Assembly: GCA_942492125.1 (NCBI GenBank)
Contig: CALODM010000039.1
Coordinates: 1 to 64,000, forward strand
Length of the DNA stretch: 64,000 nucleotides
From: BCD1 sp942492125
GTDB lineage: Bacteria; Bacteroidota; Bacteroidia; Chitinophagales; Saprospiraceae
Direction of reading: 5' to 3'
The notes below the pieces were generated by a model. That model had not been told where the DNA came from and ran no database searches. It saw only the letters and a program-made list of their open reading frames with translations. Position 1 is the stretch's first letter, and each line of letters begins with the position of its first letter. Position numbers and translations under genes: made by a program. This document shows, piece by piece, positions 28,399-38,049 of the stretch.

Positions 28399-30318
28399 AT
28401 GACATTTATTTTAAATCGTTTTTTACTCGCATTTTCATTGTGTTTGCTGATAATTTCGGCAAAGGCACAAACCCTTTCAGGAACCCTCACTTATACCCAG
28501 ACAAGGGTAACAGCATTCAACGCGAATAATGCTGAAATTACGGTTACAAGCACCACCGGGTTCGCCATCGGGGACAGGGTGCTGTTGATACAAATGCAAG
28601 GGGCCGTGGTCAATACCTCCAACAATTCTTCTTTTGGGAATGTGACAGATTATAACGGTGCCGGAAGTTATGAGGTTGCCATCGTTTGTTGGGTCAATGG
28701 CAATCAATTGATCTTTGAGCATGAGTTGTTAAATGACTATGATCCTTCGGGAATTGTGCAAGCCATTAATATACCCCAATACGATAATCTGGTTATCAAT
28801 GGAACTTTGACATCTCCGGCATGGAATGGGATCGATGGCGGGGTGTTGGTTCTGGAGGCAAAGACGATAGAATTGCAGGCTGATATTGATATGAGTGAAA
28901 GGGGATTCCGCGGAGCAACGATGGAAGATTCTGATTTTAACTGTACCTGGTTGACGATCTTTAATGATTATTCTTATGACAACCCAGGTAGTGGAGCTCC
29001 TAAAGGAGAAGGCATCGTTAACCTTCCGCCGAACATCAGTTACGGAAAAGGGGCTGCTGCCAATGGCGGTGGCGGTGGCAATGATCACAACAGTGGCGGC
29101 GGTGGCGGCGGCAACCTCGGCAATGGTGGTCAGGGAGGGACAAATGGGGCCTCCGGGTTTTTTGATTGCAAGGGCAATCATCCCGGAGTGGGCGGAAAAG
29201 GATTGTCTTCTGTCGACAAAATCTTCCTCGGCGGTGGCGGCGGTGCCGGACATGGCAATAATAATGAGGCGACTTCCGGTGGAAACGGCGGTGGGATAAT
29301 CATACTCCTTTCCCCGTCTCTGGTGGGCAATGGATATGCCATCAGATCCAATGGCGAATCTGCCCTGAATACATCCTATGGCCCGGGAGATCTAGGCGGC
29401 GACGGAGCAGGAGCCGGTGGTTCAGGAGGATCCGTTCATCTGGATATTTCCAGTATATCGGGGAACCTTACCATCGAGGTTGTTGGCGGCGATGGGGGAG
29501 ATGTTGTACATACCGATAACGGGGATCGTTGTTTTGGACCCGGTGGCGGCGGTGCTGGCGGAGTAATTAAAGCTTCCGGAAGTATTCCCGGAACGGTAAC
29601 CATGATCATCAATGGAGGTGCTAACGGCACCAATGAGATCCTTGGCGGAACGTGCTCCTGTCCGGGGTCTGCACAGGGAGCTGCTTCCGGACAGGTGGGC
29701 ATTGTCCTCCCCGGCGTGGGTAGTGTACCGCAAAGCAATGTCAATTATACAGGCTGTAATATCCTTCCTGTGGAATTATTGACTTTTGAAGCTTTTGGTC
29801 AAAAAGATCTGGTGGAGGTTTTTTGGACAACGCTGGGGGAATTTGACAACGACTATTTCCTTATTGAAAGAAGCCGGGGAGGTATCGATTTTGAAACAAT
29901 AGGGCAGCTCCAGGGTGCCGGAAACTCCCTGGTGCGTATTGATTATGTTTTTACCGATGATAAACCACTGGAAGGCCTGAGCTATTACCGATTGGTCACG
30001 GTCGACTTTGATGGGAAAAGACATTATTCTCCGGTCAGAGCAGTGAAATTTTATGACGAAATTGAATTGACTATTTTTCCTAACCCTGCGAAGGTTGGGA
30101 AGGATCTGACAGTAGCCTTTGTGGCTCCGTCCACCGGAGAACTGCAACTTAAGGTTTTCGATATGATGGGTCGAATGGTCACCTCCCAATCATTTGAAAT
30201 GGAAAGCGGTGAAAATCAAATAACGGTTTCTTCCCTGGATTTACCTTGCGGTTCATACTTGCTGAAGCTGGAGTCGGGAAGGTTTGTTGTGTCCGGTAAG
30301 TTGGTTGTGGTAGAGTAA
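28399..30318 (+). CDS. Glycine-rich secreted protein with T9SS sorting domain
   Basis: 639 residues: signal peptide (FLLAFSLCLLIISAKAQ), a conserved N-terminal region (GDRVLLIQMQGA), then a glycine-rich section (about 215-430; repeated GGGGGGN, GGGGAGHG, GGGGAGG) with paired cysteines. A linker typical of T9SS cargo follows (LPVELLTFEAFGQKDLVEVFWTT), then the sorting domain (LTIFPNPAKVGKDL...SGKLVVVE). Likely released or surface-bound outside the cell. The glycine-rich part suggests a flexible or matrix-like structural role; no enzymatic motif seen. Confidence 0.88.
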   Translation: MTFILNRFLLAFSLCLLIISAKAQTLSGTLTYTQTRVTAFNANNAEITVTSTTGFAIGDRVLLIQMQGAVVNTSNNSSFGNVTDYNGAGSYEVAIVCWVNGNQLIFEHELLNDYDPSGIVQAINIPQYDNLVINGTLTSPAWNGIDGGVLVLEAKTIELQADIDMSERGFRGATMEDSDFNCTWLTIFNDYSYDNPGSGAPKGEGIVNLPPNISYGKGAAANGGGGGNDHNSGGGGGGNLGNGGQGGTNGASGFFDCKGNHPGVGGKGLSSVDKIFLGGGGGAGHGNNNEATSGGNGGGIIILLSPSLVGNGYAIRSNGESALNTSYGPGDLGGDGAGAGGSGGSVHLDISSISGNLTIEVVGGDGGDVVHTDNGDRCFGPGGGGAGGVIKASGSIPGTVTMIINGGANGTNEILGGTCSCPGSAQGAASGQVGIVLPGVGSVPQSNVNYTGCNILPVELLTFEAFGQKDLVEVFWTTLGEFDNDYFLIERSRGGIDFETIGQLQGAGNSLVRIDYVFTDDKPLEGLSYYRLVTVDFDGKRHYSPVRAVKFYDEIELTIFPNPAKVGKDLTVAFVAPSTGELQLKVFDMMGRMVTSQSFEMESGENQITVSSLDLPCGSYLLKLESGRFVVSGKLVVVE

Positions 30319-30336
30319 TGGAGTCTCCCAAAATTT

Positions 30337-30366
30337 CAAACCCCGGAAGTTCATTTCCGGGGTTTG
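30337..30366. terminator. Bidirectional terminator between convergent genes
   Basis: Perfect 12-bp stem CAAACCCCGGAA / TTCCGGGGTTTG with a 6-base loop, placed between the ends of the glycine-rich gene (+) and the FG-GAP gene (-). Confidence 0.8.
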
Positions 30367-30387
30367 AGCATATTTAGTCAGCATTCA

Positions 30388-33300
30388 TTAATTCCCGCAA
30401 ACGATCAGTTTCGCATTCCTTTGTTCCCTGTTCGCATTCAGGGAAACCACGTAGATGCCATTCGGCAGGTCTTCCAGGTTGATGACCGATTGCCAGGTGC
30501 CCGGACCTAGGTTCTGTTCCACCTGGGTTTTGATCAGCTGCCCTTGCAGGTTGTAAATGTTAATGACCGTTTTGGTCATTTTATTCAGGGTGAATTCCAC
30601 CATGGCATACCCGGTAGCCGGATTGGGATAGACCGTCAGATCAGAACAATAAGGTTTAGTATCTTCAACGGCATTGGGAAATTGTCCGATCAGCCCCATG
30701 ATATTGAAGCCGATATTGTTGTCTTCATGGATTTCGTTCATTTCACCATCGGGATCTATGTAGGCGAAAATTTTCTGGAAATCTTCAAAACCCTCTGTGT
30801 AGACCCATTCAAATTCCACAACACCAAATCCTCTCGGTTGTAAGAATGTTGGTGTAGTCACAAAAGTATTTCCATGAATATCGGACAGCAAATTACCGCC
30901 TTCATTAGGATGACCGTTGTAGAACGATACCTTGATGACATCCTCTGTGGGTAACATGCTGAAATTGTGCACGATAGCATAAATGGTAATGGTATCTCCT
31001 GCCTCGGGTCGGTCATTGGAGAACTGGATGGATTTGGTCTGGTATTTTTTCAGGGGATTTTCCAGGGTGAAACCTTTTTCCTCATCCAGGCGCCAGGGCA
31101 GGATGAAGGCTGGATCCTGTTCCTGGCCGTAATTGTTGTCCCACCAGGTATTTGATCCCATTCCGGATTCAGGCCTTGTGACATAATCGAGGAACATTTC
31201 TCCATTCTTAGACCAATAGGCATAAGGGCCTACGTGATATATGGTTTCTCCTATACCTGTACTCAGGTCTCCAAATTTGACGCTCACCTCCAGTTCATCC
31301 ATCATTTCTATCTGGTGAGTATTGATTTTTTCCTGGGAATAATTGTTTTTGGAATCCATTCCGAATCCAAAATTCCAGAAGTCTCCAAAAATACTGAAAC
31401 TCCCTTCCCGGGTTACTTGCTTGCTTACGGTGTATTTATGATCTTCTGCCGAACTGCCAAAATCGCTTAAAAGGAGTGACCAGGAAGGGCCAGGGTCGTA
31501 GCCCAAGCCATAAGTATCGCTGAAATTTCCAAATTTAATCTCTTCTTCAGCAAATGGATTATTGGCGGCAGTGGGGTAATCTGCATAGGAAAGTATATTA
31601 CCAACTTCATGATTAGGTACATAAGTAAATGCGCGCCAGCTCTTAGACTGGAACCAGGCATTTTGGATATTCTGTGGCTGAACATCCATGACATATCCGG
31701 TTATGGAATCTCCGCTTAGGACCGGGAATTCCCAGATGTCGTAATCGATAATGGTTGCATAAAGGTAGTCATCTGTTTTGGCGGATACCTGCTGGGTGAT
31801 GGTGAATTGATTATTGTTGGTGTGGGTTTTGGAATAGTTTTTACCGTAGGTGTTCTCGATGGTTTTTTTGAGGCCGAGGCCAAAAAATCCACCACCGATA
31901 CTATGGGAATTGGTGAGGCTCCAGTCTCTCATAACTGTAGTTGATGCGGTCATACTCTGGGAAGTTTGTACTTTGTACAAAGCCTCGAAGTCACAATCAT
32001 TGTCGTTGAAACAGCCATTGATATCATAAATGGTTCCGTCAATTTTGTCAAAATGGATCGGCGGGGCATTCAGGATCACCAGAGGTTGCACGATCTCCGT
32101 AACTTGATGATATTCCGGTGCTCCAAGTCTGACACGATCACCGTCAAGGTCTCCCGCTGCCAGACTGTATTTGTACAACCCTTCGGTGGAAGCACCTGGA
32201 TGATCACCTAGAAGATAATAACCTTCAAGAGAAAGATCAAAAACATATTCCGGCGAAACATTTACTTCAAAACCTCTTAAATAACTCTGGGTTGGGCCTT
32301 CCCATTCCAGGTCATTAGTGAAATTGTAAAGCTCCAACCCTATGTCTTTATTGATATCACCAATGATCATTCCCTGATTGCAGTTCATACTTACATCAGC
32401 CAACTCCCCGAAAGAATATGGAAGCCAATCTTTAATAAAAGAATTATCAGTGTCTGACTTCACGAAGGCATAGAGGTTAATAGAACTTTGAATAAAAAAT
32501 TCTTCTAAACCATTTCCATCAATGTCTCCACTTGCAATGGAAATGTTTGGCAAATTGTTGTCGTAATAATCATGTTCCCATAAGTTCAAAGATACTGAAA
32601 ACGACTCTTCCATAGATTCTGTAATATCGTATTCAGAGGTCTCATCATCATCCTTAAAAGTAAAAGTTTTAATTGCTGACTCTTCGTAATCCAACTGGTC
32701 GACCCCTTCAGCTTCGGAAACAGCCAGGGCAATAAGGGAAGGATAAAGAGAATGATACAACCGCCCGGTTTCCAGAAATATGGCTTTGATATGTCCTGGA
32801 TTGTTGTCGAAATCAAGGTTGCGTTCTGCTTTGGTTTCAAAGGTGTAGTTGTCTTCTGCTTGTTCGAAAACCAATACTTTAGCGGAAATATCATAGTTGT
32901 TATCCCCGTTTTCATTATGTCCCCAGGCAACGACAATCTCATCTTTAAGATCAAAATCCAGGTCGTCGGTAACCAGGTCAAAAACTTCCATATCCCTTCC
33001 GCTAAATTCCGTGAGGGTTGTTCCCAGAGGAATATTCAGTTTGTGGTTTGGATCAAAAGTGCCATTTGTGTCAAATAAATCCAGGTAGATGTCCCGGGAT
33101 GTAATATAATTTTGTTCTGCATACATTACTGCAAATTCATCCATCAGATCTCCGTCAAAATCGCCAGTGACCAGTTTTATTCTTCCTTTTAGTTTTTTAG
33201 GCTTCTCATCAATATCAGTCTCTATAGTATAGGTGAAAGCTTCTATAACTTCAAAAGTTTCCGGGTCCAGTCTTGGAATGTAAATCTCAATGTTTCGGTC

Positions 33301-33630
33301 ATTGCCTGCGTAAGCGAAAACATAGTCTTCAAATTCATCACCGTTAAAATTTCCGGTGGCGATATCCACTTGCCGACTGCTTCCTGAAACGGTGTCGATA
33401 ACTGTAGACATGATTTTGTTCAGGCCGCCTTCTTTTAAGTCAAAAATGGTATGCTTATAATAAGTATGTGCTGTAGCTTCATCGTATGTTGCCGTTACCA
33501 GTACCAATTCAGAGGCATCCAGGACATCGAAGTTTCGAAAGCCCCTGAAAGGTTCCTGTGTAAAAGATGTTGTATTTGACAATAATATTATGCCAAGTAT
33601 AAAAATGATATTAGGTAGGAAAGTTTTCAT
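30388..33630 (-). CDS. Large secreted FG-GAP/VCBS-like protein with T9SS domain
   Basis: 1080 residues: signal peptide (IIFILGIILLSNTTSFTQ), then repeated calcium-type loops spaced through the first half: GNFNGDEFEDYVFAY, GDFDGDLMDEFAVMY, DDLDFDLKDEIVVAWG, GDIDGNGLEEFFIQS and GDLDGDRV. These are FG-GAP/VCBS propeller signatures, as in integrin alpha chains. The centre holds an unrecognised domain (SHSIGGGFFGLGLKKTIENTYG) resembling pore-former or MAC-like sequence only loosely. A CARDB-like beta domain follows (DTITIYAIVHNFSMLPTEDVIKVSFY), then the sorting domain (LTVYPNPATGYAMVEF). Exported by T9SS. Function unknown; adhesion is the usual guess for such folds. Confidence 0.88.
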   Translation of the reverse strand: MKTFLPNIIFILGIILLSNTTSFTQEPFRGFRNFDVLDASELVLVTATYDEATAHTYYKHTIFDLKEGGLNKIMSTVIDTVSGSSRQVDIATGNFNGDEFEDYVFAYAGNDRNIEIYIPRLDPETFEVIEAFTYTIETDIDEKPKKLKGRIKLVTGDFDGDLMDEFAVMYAEQNYITSRDIYLDLFDTNGTFDPNHKLNIPLGTTLTEFSGRDMEVFDLVTDDLDFDLKDEIVVAWGHNENGDNNYDISAKVLVFEQAEDNYTFETKAERNLDFDNNPGHIKAIFLETGRLYHSLYPSLIALAVSEAEGVDQLDYEESAIKTFTFKDDDETSEYDITESMEESFSVSLNLWEHDYYDNNLPNISIASGDIDGNGLEEFFIQSSINLYAFVKSDTDNSFIKDWLPYSFGELADVSMNCNQGMIIGDINKDIGLELYNFTNDLEWEGPTQSYLRGFEVNVSPEYVFDLSLEGYYLLGDHPGASTEGLYKYSLAAGDLDGDRVRLGAPEYHQVTEIVQPLVILNAPPIHFDKIDGTIYDINGCFNDNDCDFEALYKVQTSQSMTASTTVMRDWSLTNSHSIGGGFFGLGLKKTIENTYGKNYSKTHTNNNQFTITQQVSAKTDDYLYATIIDYDIWEFPVLSGDSITGYVMDVQPQNIQNAWFQSKSWRAFTYVPNHEVGNILSYADYPTAANNPFAEEEIKFGNFSDTYGLGYDPGPSWSLLLSDFGSSAEDHKYTVSKQVTREGSFSIFGDFWNFGFGMDSKNNYSQEKINTHQIEMMDELEVSVKFGDLSTGIGETIYHVGPYAYWSKNGEMFLDYVTRPESGMGSNTWWDNNYGQEQDPAFILPWRLDEEKGFTLENPLKKYQTKSIQFSNDRPEAGDTITIYAIVHNFSMLPTEDVIKVSFYNGHPNEGGNLLSDIHGNTFVTTPTFLQPRGFGVVEFEWVYTEGFEDFQKIFAYIDPDGEMNEIHEDNNIGFNIMGLIGQFPNAVEDTKPYCSDLTVYPNPATGYAMVEFTLNKMTKTVINIYNLQGQLIKTQVEQNLGPGTWQSVINLEDLPNGIYVVSLNANREQRNAKLIVCGN

Positions 33631-33870
33631 GATCTACTATTTAAATTTATTTGTATTCGATCTGTGGAGTGGAGGAGAATTGGGAGGGAAAGTATAAAAT
33701 TATTTCAGGGGTGTCAGGTTGAATATTAAGCAAATTGACTTGCTTATGCAATGATGAATGTCACCATTAACAATATTCTTGTGAAAAAATAACAGGGCCA
33801 AAACCTATAGGCCGGCTTAAGGGCCAAAGCGTTGAAAATGATTGTCTTTGCACAGTGTTTTCCTCCGGGT

Positions 33871-35850
33871 TTAGGGGATAAACTTGTTCATTTTTATGGT
33901 ATGCTCACCTTTTTCGTATCGTAATTTTAACAGGTAAAACCCAACGGGAAGCTCCCGGGTATTTATGGTTATTTCGGGAGCGGCAGTTTCCTGAATCAAA
34001 AGGATCCTTCCATGAATATCAAAAAGGGAAAGCTGAACGTAATCTGTTTCCAGGAGTGGTAAACTCACCCTTATCTCCTCAGAAAATGGATTCGGAAAAA
34101 CCTTCACATCCTCCAGTTCCTGATTGACAACATTGGCCACAGGTATTTCCACCATACCCTCCTCCTGGTTCAATGTCTCATTTTCGGGGTCGATAGTGAT
34201 GTTGGTAATATCCTGTGTTACAGGAATTTTGAACAACTGTGTCGGCTCCTCCTGTCTAATGAAAATGGTTGTATCGCCGCCGGGGTATTTCAGCTCGTAT
34301 TGCATCAGCATATCGTAAAAAGGCGTCACCGCCGGGTAGGACACCTCCTGGGTGACTTCCATATACAGTGTGTCATTGGTCTGGTACCAGGTCCCTGAAT
34401 AGATGGGATACCCTTCTCCGTAGATCCACTGATCGAAAAACCATTGGTAATCTTCCCCCGTGGTTTGATTGACGATGCCAATAAAGTCTTCTGTGGTCGC
34501 TGTCCCGTTTTTGAATTCACTGAGATAATTAGTCAGAATTTCCCAAAACAATGCAACATCCTGCAATTCGAATCTCAGCATTTTGATCACAGTCGCAGCC
34601 TTGCAGTATGTTAGTTTGTAATCGAATATCCTGCTGGCATTGTTGATGGCAGCTCCGGGAACATACACACTGCCATTGGGATAAACCATCGCCCGCTCAT
34701 GGTAATAGGCCATTCGGTCTTCGCCGGCTTCATCAGAAATGATGTGTTTCAGTGCCAGGTAATCGAAATAGGTAGCAAACCCTTCGTTCAGCCATATGTC
34801 CAGCCATGTGCCACAGGTGACGAGATTGCCAAACCACTGGTGACTCAACTCATGGGATAATCTCCTGAAGTCAATGGTGTAAGGCATCGAGGTGAGCGTT
34901 TGATGTTCCATACCAAAACCTTTACCCCATATACTATGACCGTATTTTTCATCATGAAATGGGTATAGACCAAACCAATTGGAATATAAATTTATGGCTT
35001 CACAGGTCCGGTCCAGTTCTTCTGACATCAACTCGATATGCTCCTCATCCACCATGAAATTTTGGATAAAAATGGATTCATCAAAACCTTCTGGCTGGCA
35101 ATAAAAATTGTATTCGGAATAATCAAAAACATTAAAAGCGACAAGGTAATACGCAATGGGATGGCGCGTTTGCCATTTGTATTGGGTAGTGCTGTTGTCC
35201 ATGTCCACCTGTTCCGCCAGTATTCCATTGGAGGAAACCTTGTATGCGGCACTGGTAGTTACCCAGATATCCAGCGAATCGATCTTGTCAGAAAGAACCT
35301 GTTTGCAGGGAAACCACACAAAACTGCCGTAAGGCTGATTAAAAGTATAGGAAAGGTTTTCAAAATTCAGATCGGGATCACTGGAAGTATGGTGTAAACC
35401 ACCGGCGTAATTAGCTGCATCATAACCGCTGCCGGAATAGATAATTGTAGCGCTAAAAGATTGTCCCGCTGATATGGGTGTCTCCAGGTCGACGAGGATC
35501 TCATCTTGCTCATGCGTAAAAGCTACGGAAACACCTTGGAAAAAGATCTCGCTAATGGTCATCTGCGAGGACAATTGTATATTGAAAGCTGACATTGCCT
35601 CAACAATCACTTTTCCCTCGATATGAGCAGTGGTTGAGATGATTGGGGAAGTATTTAGGGTTTCGATCTCCAGTCGGGTAAAGGTGAGATCGTATGCATC
35701 ACTAAGAGTATTATTGGTCGTTTTTAACAGCGGTATAAACCCACGGGAGCAGGCATCAGGTTTTTCAGGTAATTCATCACCACAAGGGTTGGTTTGACTT
35801 TGGCTTATCAATGGAAGAACGAGTATGAGTAGCGTAAATATACTTTTCAT
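33871..35850 (-). CDS. Secreted M1-family aminopeptidase with T9SS domain
   Basis: 659 residues with a signal peptide (LLILVLPLISQSQ). It has an M1 N-terminal beta domain, GMEHQTLTS (substrate-binding loop, usually GMEN), zinc site HELSH at 333-337 with the third ligand Glu 356 (NEGFATY) exactly 18 residues after the second His, and a helical region. The C-terminal sorting domain is KVFPNPFSEEIRVSL...IKMNKFIP. It cleaves N-terminal amino acids from peptides outside the cell. T9SS export of M1 peptidases is known in this phylum. Confidence 0.95.
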   Translation of the reverse strand: MKSIFTLLILVLPLISQSQTNPCGDELPEKPDACSRGFIPLLKTTNNTLSDAYDLTFTRLEIETLNTSPIISTTAHIEGKVIVEAMSAFNIQLSSQMTISEIFFQGVSVAFTHEQDEILVDLETPISAGQSFSATIIYSGSGYDAANYAGGLHHTSSDPDLNFENLSYTFNQPYGSFVWFPCKQVLSDKIDSLDIWVTTSAAYKVSSNGILAEQVDMDNSTTQYKWQTRHPIAYYLVAFNVFDYSEYNFYCQPEGFDESIFIQNFMVDEEHIELMSEELDRTCEAINLYSNWFGLYPFHDEKYGHSIWGKGFGMEHQTLTSMPYTIDFRRLSHELSHQWFGNLVTCGTWLDIWLNEGFATYFDYLALKHIISDEAGEDRMAYYHERAMVYPNGSVYVPGAAINNASRIFDYKLTYCKAATVIKMLRFELQDVALFWEILTNYLSEFKNGTATTEDFIGIVNQTTGEDYQWFFDQWIYGEGYPIYSGTWYQTNDTLYMEVTQEVSYPAVTPFYDMLMQYELKYPGGDTTIFIRQEEPTQLFKIPVTQDITNITIDPENETLNQEEGMVEIPVANVVNQELEDVKVFPNPFSEEIRVSLPLLETDYVQLSLFDIHGRILLIQETAAPEITINTRELPVGFYLLKLRYEKGEHTIKMNKFIP

Positions 35851-36050
35851 GAGAAATGTTTTAGGATTGCTATCCGGTCAGGCAAATATAAGTTTAAACT
35901 ACTTAAACTTTTATGGTTCCCGACTAAAACCATTAGAAACGAAAGGGATGTTATGTTTTTTGCAATTTTTTTACCGGGCATGCATTATTATCAATATTCC
36001 CCGGTCTTTAGGGATAAACCTTATTGCTAACTCGAAAAATTTTACTTTCT

Positions 36051-36548
36051 ATGAAGTACCTGACTGTTATTTTACTGACCGCATTTATGGGATTGGTAGC
36101 GTTTACGGCACCTGATCAAAAAAGAGAGGCACCTGAGATCGCCCTGAAGAATCCTGCCGGGGAGGTTATGAAATTATCCGATCTGCGAGGTAATGTTGTA
36201 TTGGTTGACTTCTGGGCATCCTGGTGCCGCCCTTGTCGCGTTAAGCATCCTGAATTGGTGAGTGTTTACAATGAATTTAAAGATGCCAAATTCAGGAATG
36301 CAGAAGGTTTCCAGATTTACAGCGTATCCCTTGATAAAAATATGCAAGCATGGAAAAATGCTATTAAGCAGGATAAGCTTACCTGGGGATATCATGTTTC
36401 TGACCTGAAAGGATGGCAGTCTGAAGCTGCAAGGACTTATGGTGTGCGGAGTATTCCAACCAATGTGTTGCTAAATGAAAAGGGTGAAATTGTGGCAACA
36501 AATCTCCACGGTGATCGTTTGAAAGCTGCATTGAAGCAATTACAGTAA
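36051..36548 (+). CDS. TlpA-like secreted thioredoxin-fold oxidoreductase
   Basis: 165 residues from ATG 36051; an in-frame TTG upstream is less likely. Signal segment (YLTVILLTAFMGLVAFTA), then a TlpA/ResA-type domain with active site WCRPC in VDFWASWCRPCRVKHPE, HVSDLKGW, and the cis-Pro loop RSIPTNVLL. It reduces or rearranges disulfides in the periplasm. The domain is clearly paralogous to the ectodomain of the protein at 37332-37967 (both have SLDxNxxxW and HVSDLKGW), but it keeps the redox cysteines. Separated from the sigma gene by a MITE. Confidence 0.92.
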   Translation: MKYLTVILLTAFMGLVAFTAPDQKREAPEIALKNPAGEVMKLSDLRGNVVLVDFWASWCRPCRVKHPELVSVYNEFKDAKFRNAEGFQIYSVSLDKNMQAWKNAIKQDKLTWGYHVSDLKGWQSEAARTYGVRSIPTNVLLNEKGEIVATNLHGDRLKAALKQLQ

Positions 36549-36568
36549 TTTTTCATGTTGGAAGAAGG

Positions 36569-36700
36569 GGCTGTCTCAATAAGAAATTGTTTAGTCTTGT
36601 AGTCCACCCCCTAGCCCCCGCCAGCGGGTGACTTAAAACTTTCCCCCGCTGGCGGGGGTGGAAGCGCTAAATTTCAAGCGTTATTACCTTTGAGACAGCC
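36569..36700. mobile_element. 132-bp MITE with GGCTGTCTCAA ends
   Basis: Terminal inverted repeats GGCTGTCTCAA (36569) and TTGAGACAGCC (ending 36700) resemble ends of known insertion sequences with GAGACAGCC termini. The centre is a strong hairpin with 14-bp GC-rich arms (36615-36628 and 36645-36658; CCCCCGCCAGCGGG). No ORF. It splits the TlpA-like gene from the sigma/anti-sigma pair. Confidence 0.75.
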
Positions 36701-36745
36701 ACTGACTCCATACCATTATACAGCAAATTGTAACGAATAACCGGA

Positions 36746-37339
36746 ATGTCCGTAATGAACAGCACAAGGCAGGAAACAAAACTTTATGTCGAGTCGATCC
36801 GGCCGGTAATTGAACTGGCCCGGGAGGGAGATGAGCAGGCCATGCATCAGCTTTATGATCAATACGCCAAAGCTATGTTGAATACTGCCTACCGGATACT
36901 CAATAATGTTGAGGATGCTGAAGATGTGTTGCAGGAATCTTTTATCAATGTGTTCACACGTTTGCATCAGTATAATTACCAGTCCTCCTTCGGGGCCTGG
37001 GTGAAAAGGATAGTGGTCAACAGAAGCATTGATGAGTTGAAAAAGAAACAACGTTCGCTTGTTTTGACCCAAAACGAAGCCAATGAACCGGAGTTTACCC
37101 TCGAAAATGAAAAAGAGAACAATTTCGTATTAAATGATAAACTGGATTTAGTGTATAAAGCTCTGCATGCGTTGCCAGATGGGTACCGGACAGTATTTTC
37201 ATTGTATATGCTCGAAGGTTATGACCATAATGAAATAGCTGAAATATTGAATATTGGTGTCTCTACATCCATATCGCAACTTTCCAGAGCCAAGCAAAAG
37301 ATAAAATCATTAACAGCAAAATTTCAGCATCATGGATAA
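36746..37339 (+). CDS. ECF-type RNA polymerase sigma factor
   Basis: 197 residues. Region 2: YDQYAKAMLNTAYRILNNVEDAEDVLQESFINVF, with the polymerase- and -10-contacting surface, then WVKRIVVNRSIDELKKK. Region 4: ALPDGYRTVFSLYMLEGYDHNEIAEIL, ending with the DNA-recognition helix STSISQLSRAKQKI. No extra domains. It overlaps by 8 bp the membrane protein at 37332, which has the layout of an anti-sigma factor, so it is probably held inactive at the membrane until a periplasmic cue. Alternative start ATG 36755. Confidence 0.95.
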   Translation: MSVMNSTRQETKLYVESIRPVIELAREGDEQAMHQLYDQYAKAMLNTAYRILNNVEDAEDVLQESFINVFTRLHQYNYQSSFGAWVKRIVVNRSIDELKKKQRSLVLTQNEANEPEFTLENEKENNFVLNDKLDLVYKALHALPDGYRTVFSLYMLEGYDHNEIAEILNIGVSTSISQLSRAKQKIKSLTAKFQHHG

Positions 37340-37967
37340 TATGGATCAGTTATTCAAGGCAAATAAAGGTGCTTTTGACCGGTTGGAGCCCCGTGATGAA
37401 TCATGGCGCAAAATAAAAAAAGCCGTGGTGCATCACCCCTCAACTCCAAAGGGTTTTACGAGGACTATTTCCCGTTGGAGAATTGCCGCAACACTCTTGT
37501 TGTTCATAGGAGCCGGGTTTTTATGGTATTATTTGGCCAACGAATCACGTTTGGAATTTAATGCAATAGCCTTAGAATCTCCGGAAGGGCACCTCATCCC
37601 GCTGGATCCTTCCCAAAACAGATACACCCTGGTTCAGTTCTGGGCATCGGGTAATGCCATTTGTACCGAAGAGAACTGCTATTATTACCTGCCTGCCTAC
37701 GAAAAATATAAAGACCAGGGCTTTGAAATTTATGCCATTTCTCTTGATGAAAACCTCCATGAATGGGTTGCCGGGATTGAAGAAAATAAACTTCCATGGA
37801 TCCATGTATCTGACCTGAAAGGTTGGGAGTCTCCGGTTTGTATTGAATGCAATATCACCGAGGTTCCTTCCAATTTTTTACTCAATCACAAAGGCAAAAT
37901 CATTGCCCGGGACCTGGAAGCTGAGGAGTTGGAAAGTACCCTGGATAAATTGCTGGCCCGGAATTGA
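37332..37967 (+). CDS. Putative anti-sigma factor fused to a degenerate thioredoxin-like ectodomain
   Basis: 211 residues. A short cytoplasmic part (1-48) of the kind found in Bacteroidota anti-sigma proteins (LFKANKGAFDRLEPRDESWRKI), one membrane span (about 50-68), then a periplasmic redoxin-fold domain (85-211). The redoxin region aligns with the upstream TlpA-like protein, but WCxxC is replaced by WASGNAICTEENC (Cys 111 and 116), and a new CIEC pair (Cys 170 and 173) sits before the cis-Pro loop TEVPSNFLL. The four cysteines could bind metal or sense redox state. Overlap with the sigma gene supports a regulatory pair. Anti-sigma function is inference. Confidence 0.75.
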   Translation: MDNMDQLFKANKGAFDRLEPRDESWRKIKKAVVHHPSTPKGFTRTISRWRIAATLLLFIGAGFLWYYLANESRLEFNAIALESPEGHLIPLDPSQNRYTLVQFWASGNAICTEENCYYYLPAYEKYKDQGFEIYAISLDENLHEWVAGIEENKLPWIHVSDLKGWESPVCIECNITEVPSNFLLNHKGKIIARDLEAEELESTLDKLLARN

Positions 37968-38049
37968 TCTTTCTAAAGGTTTTCCCCTGATTCATCTTGC
38001 ATGCTTGTCGAATATTCTCTATTTTCCGGCTTAAAATAAAAATAAGCAA

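Noticed and set aside
28729..29744. Long antisense ORFs over the glycine-rich gene
   Set aside because: GC-rich Gly codons open the opposite frames; the plus frame has signal peptide and sorting domain.
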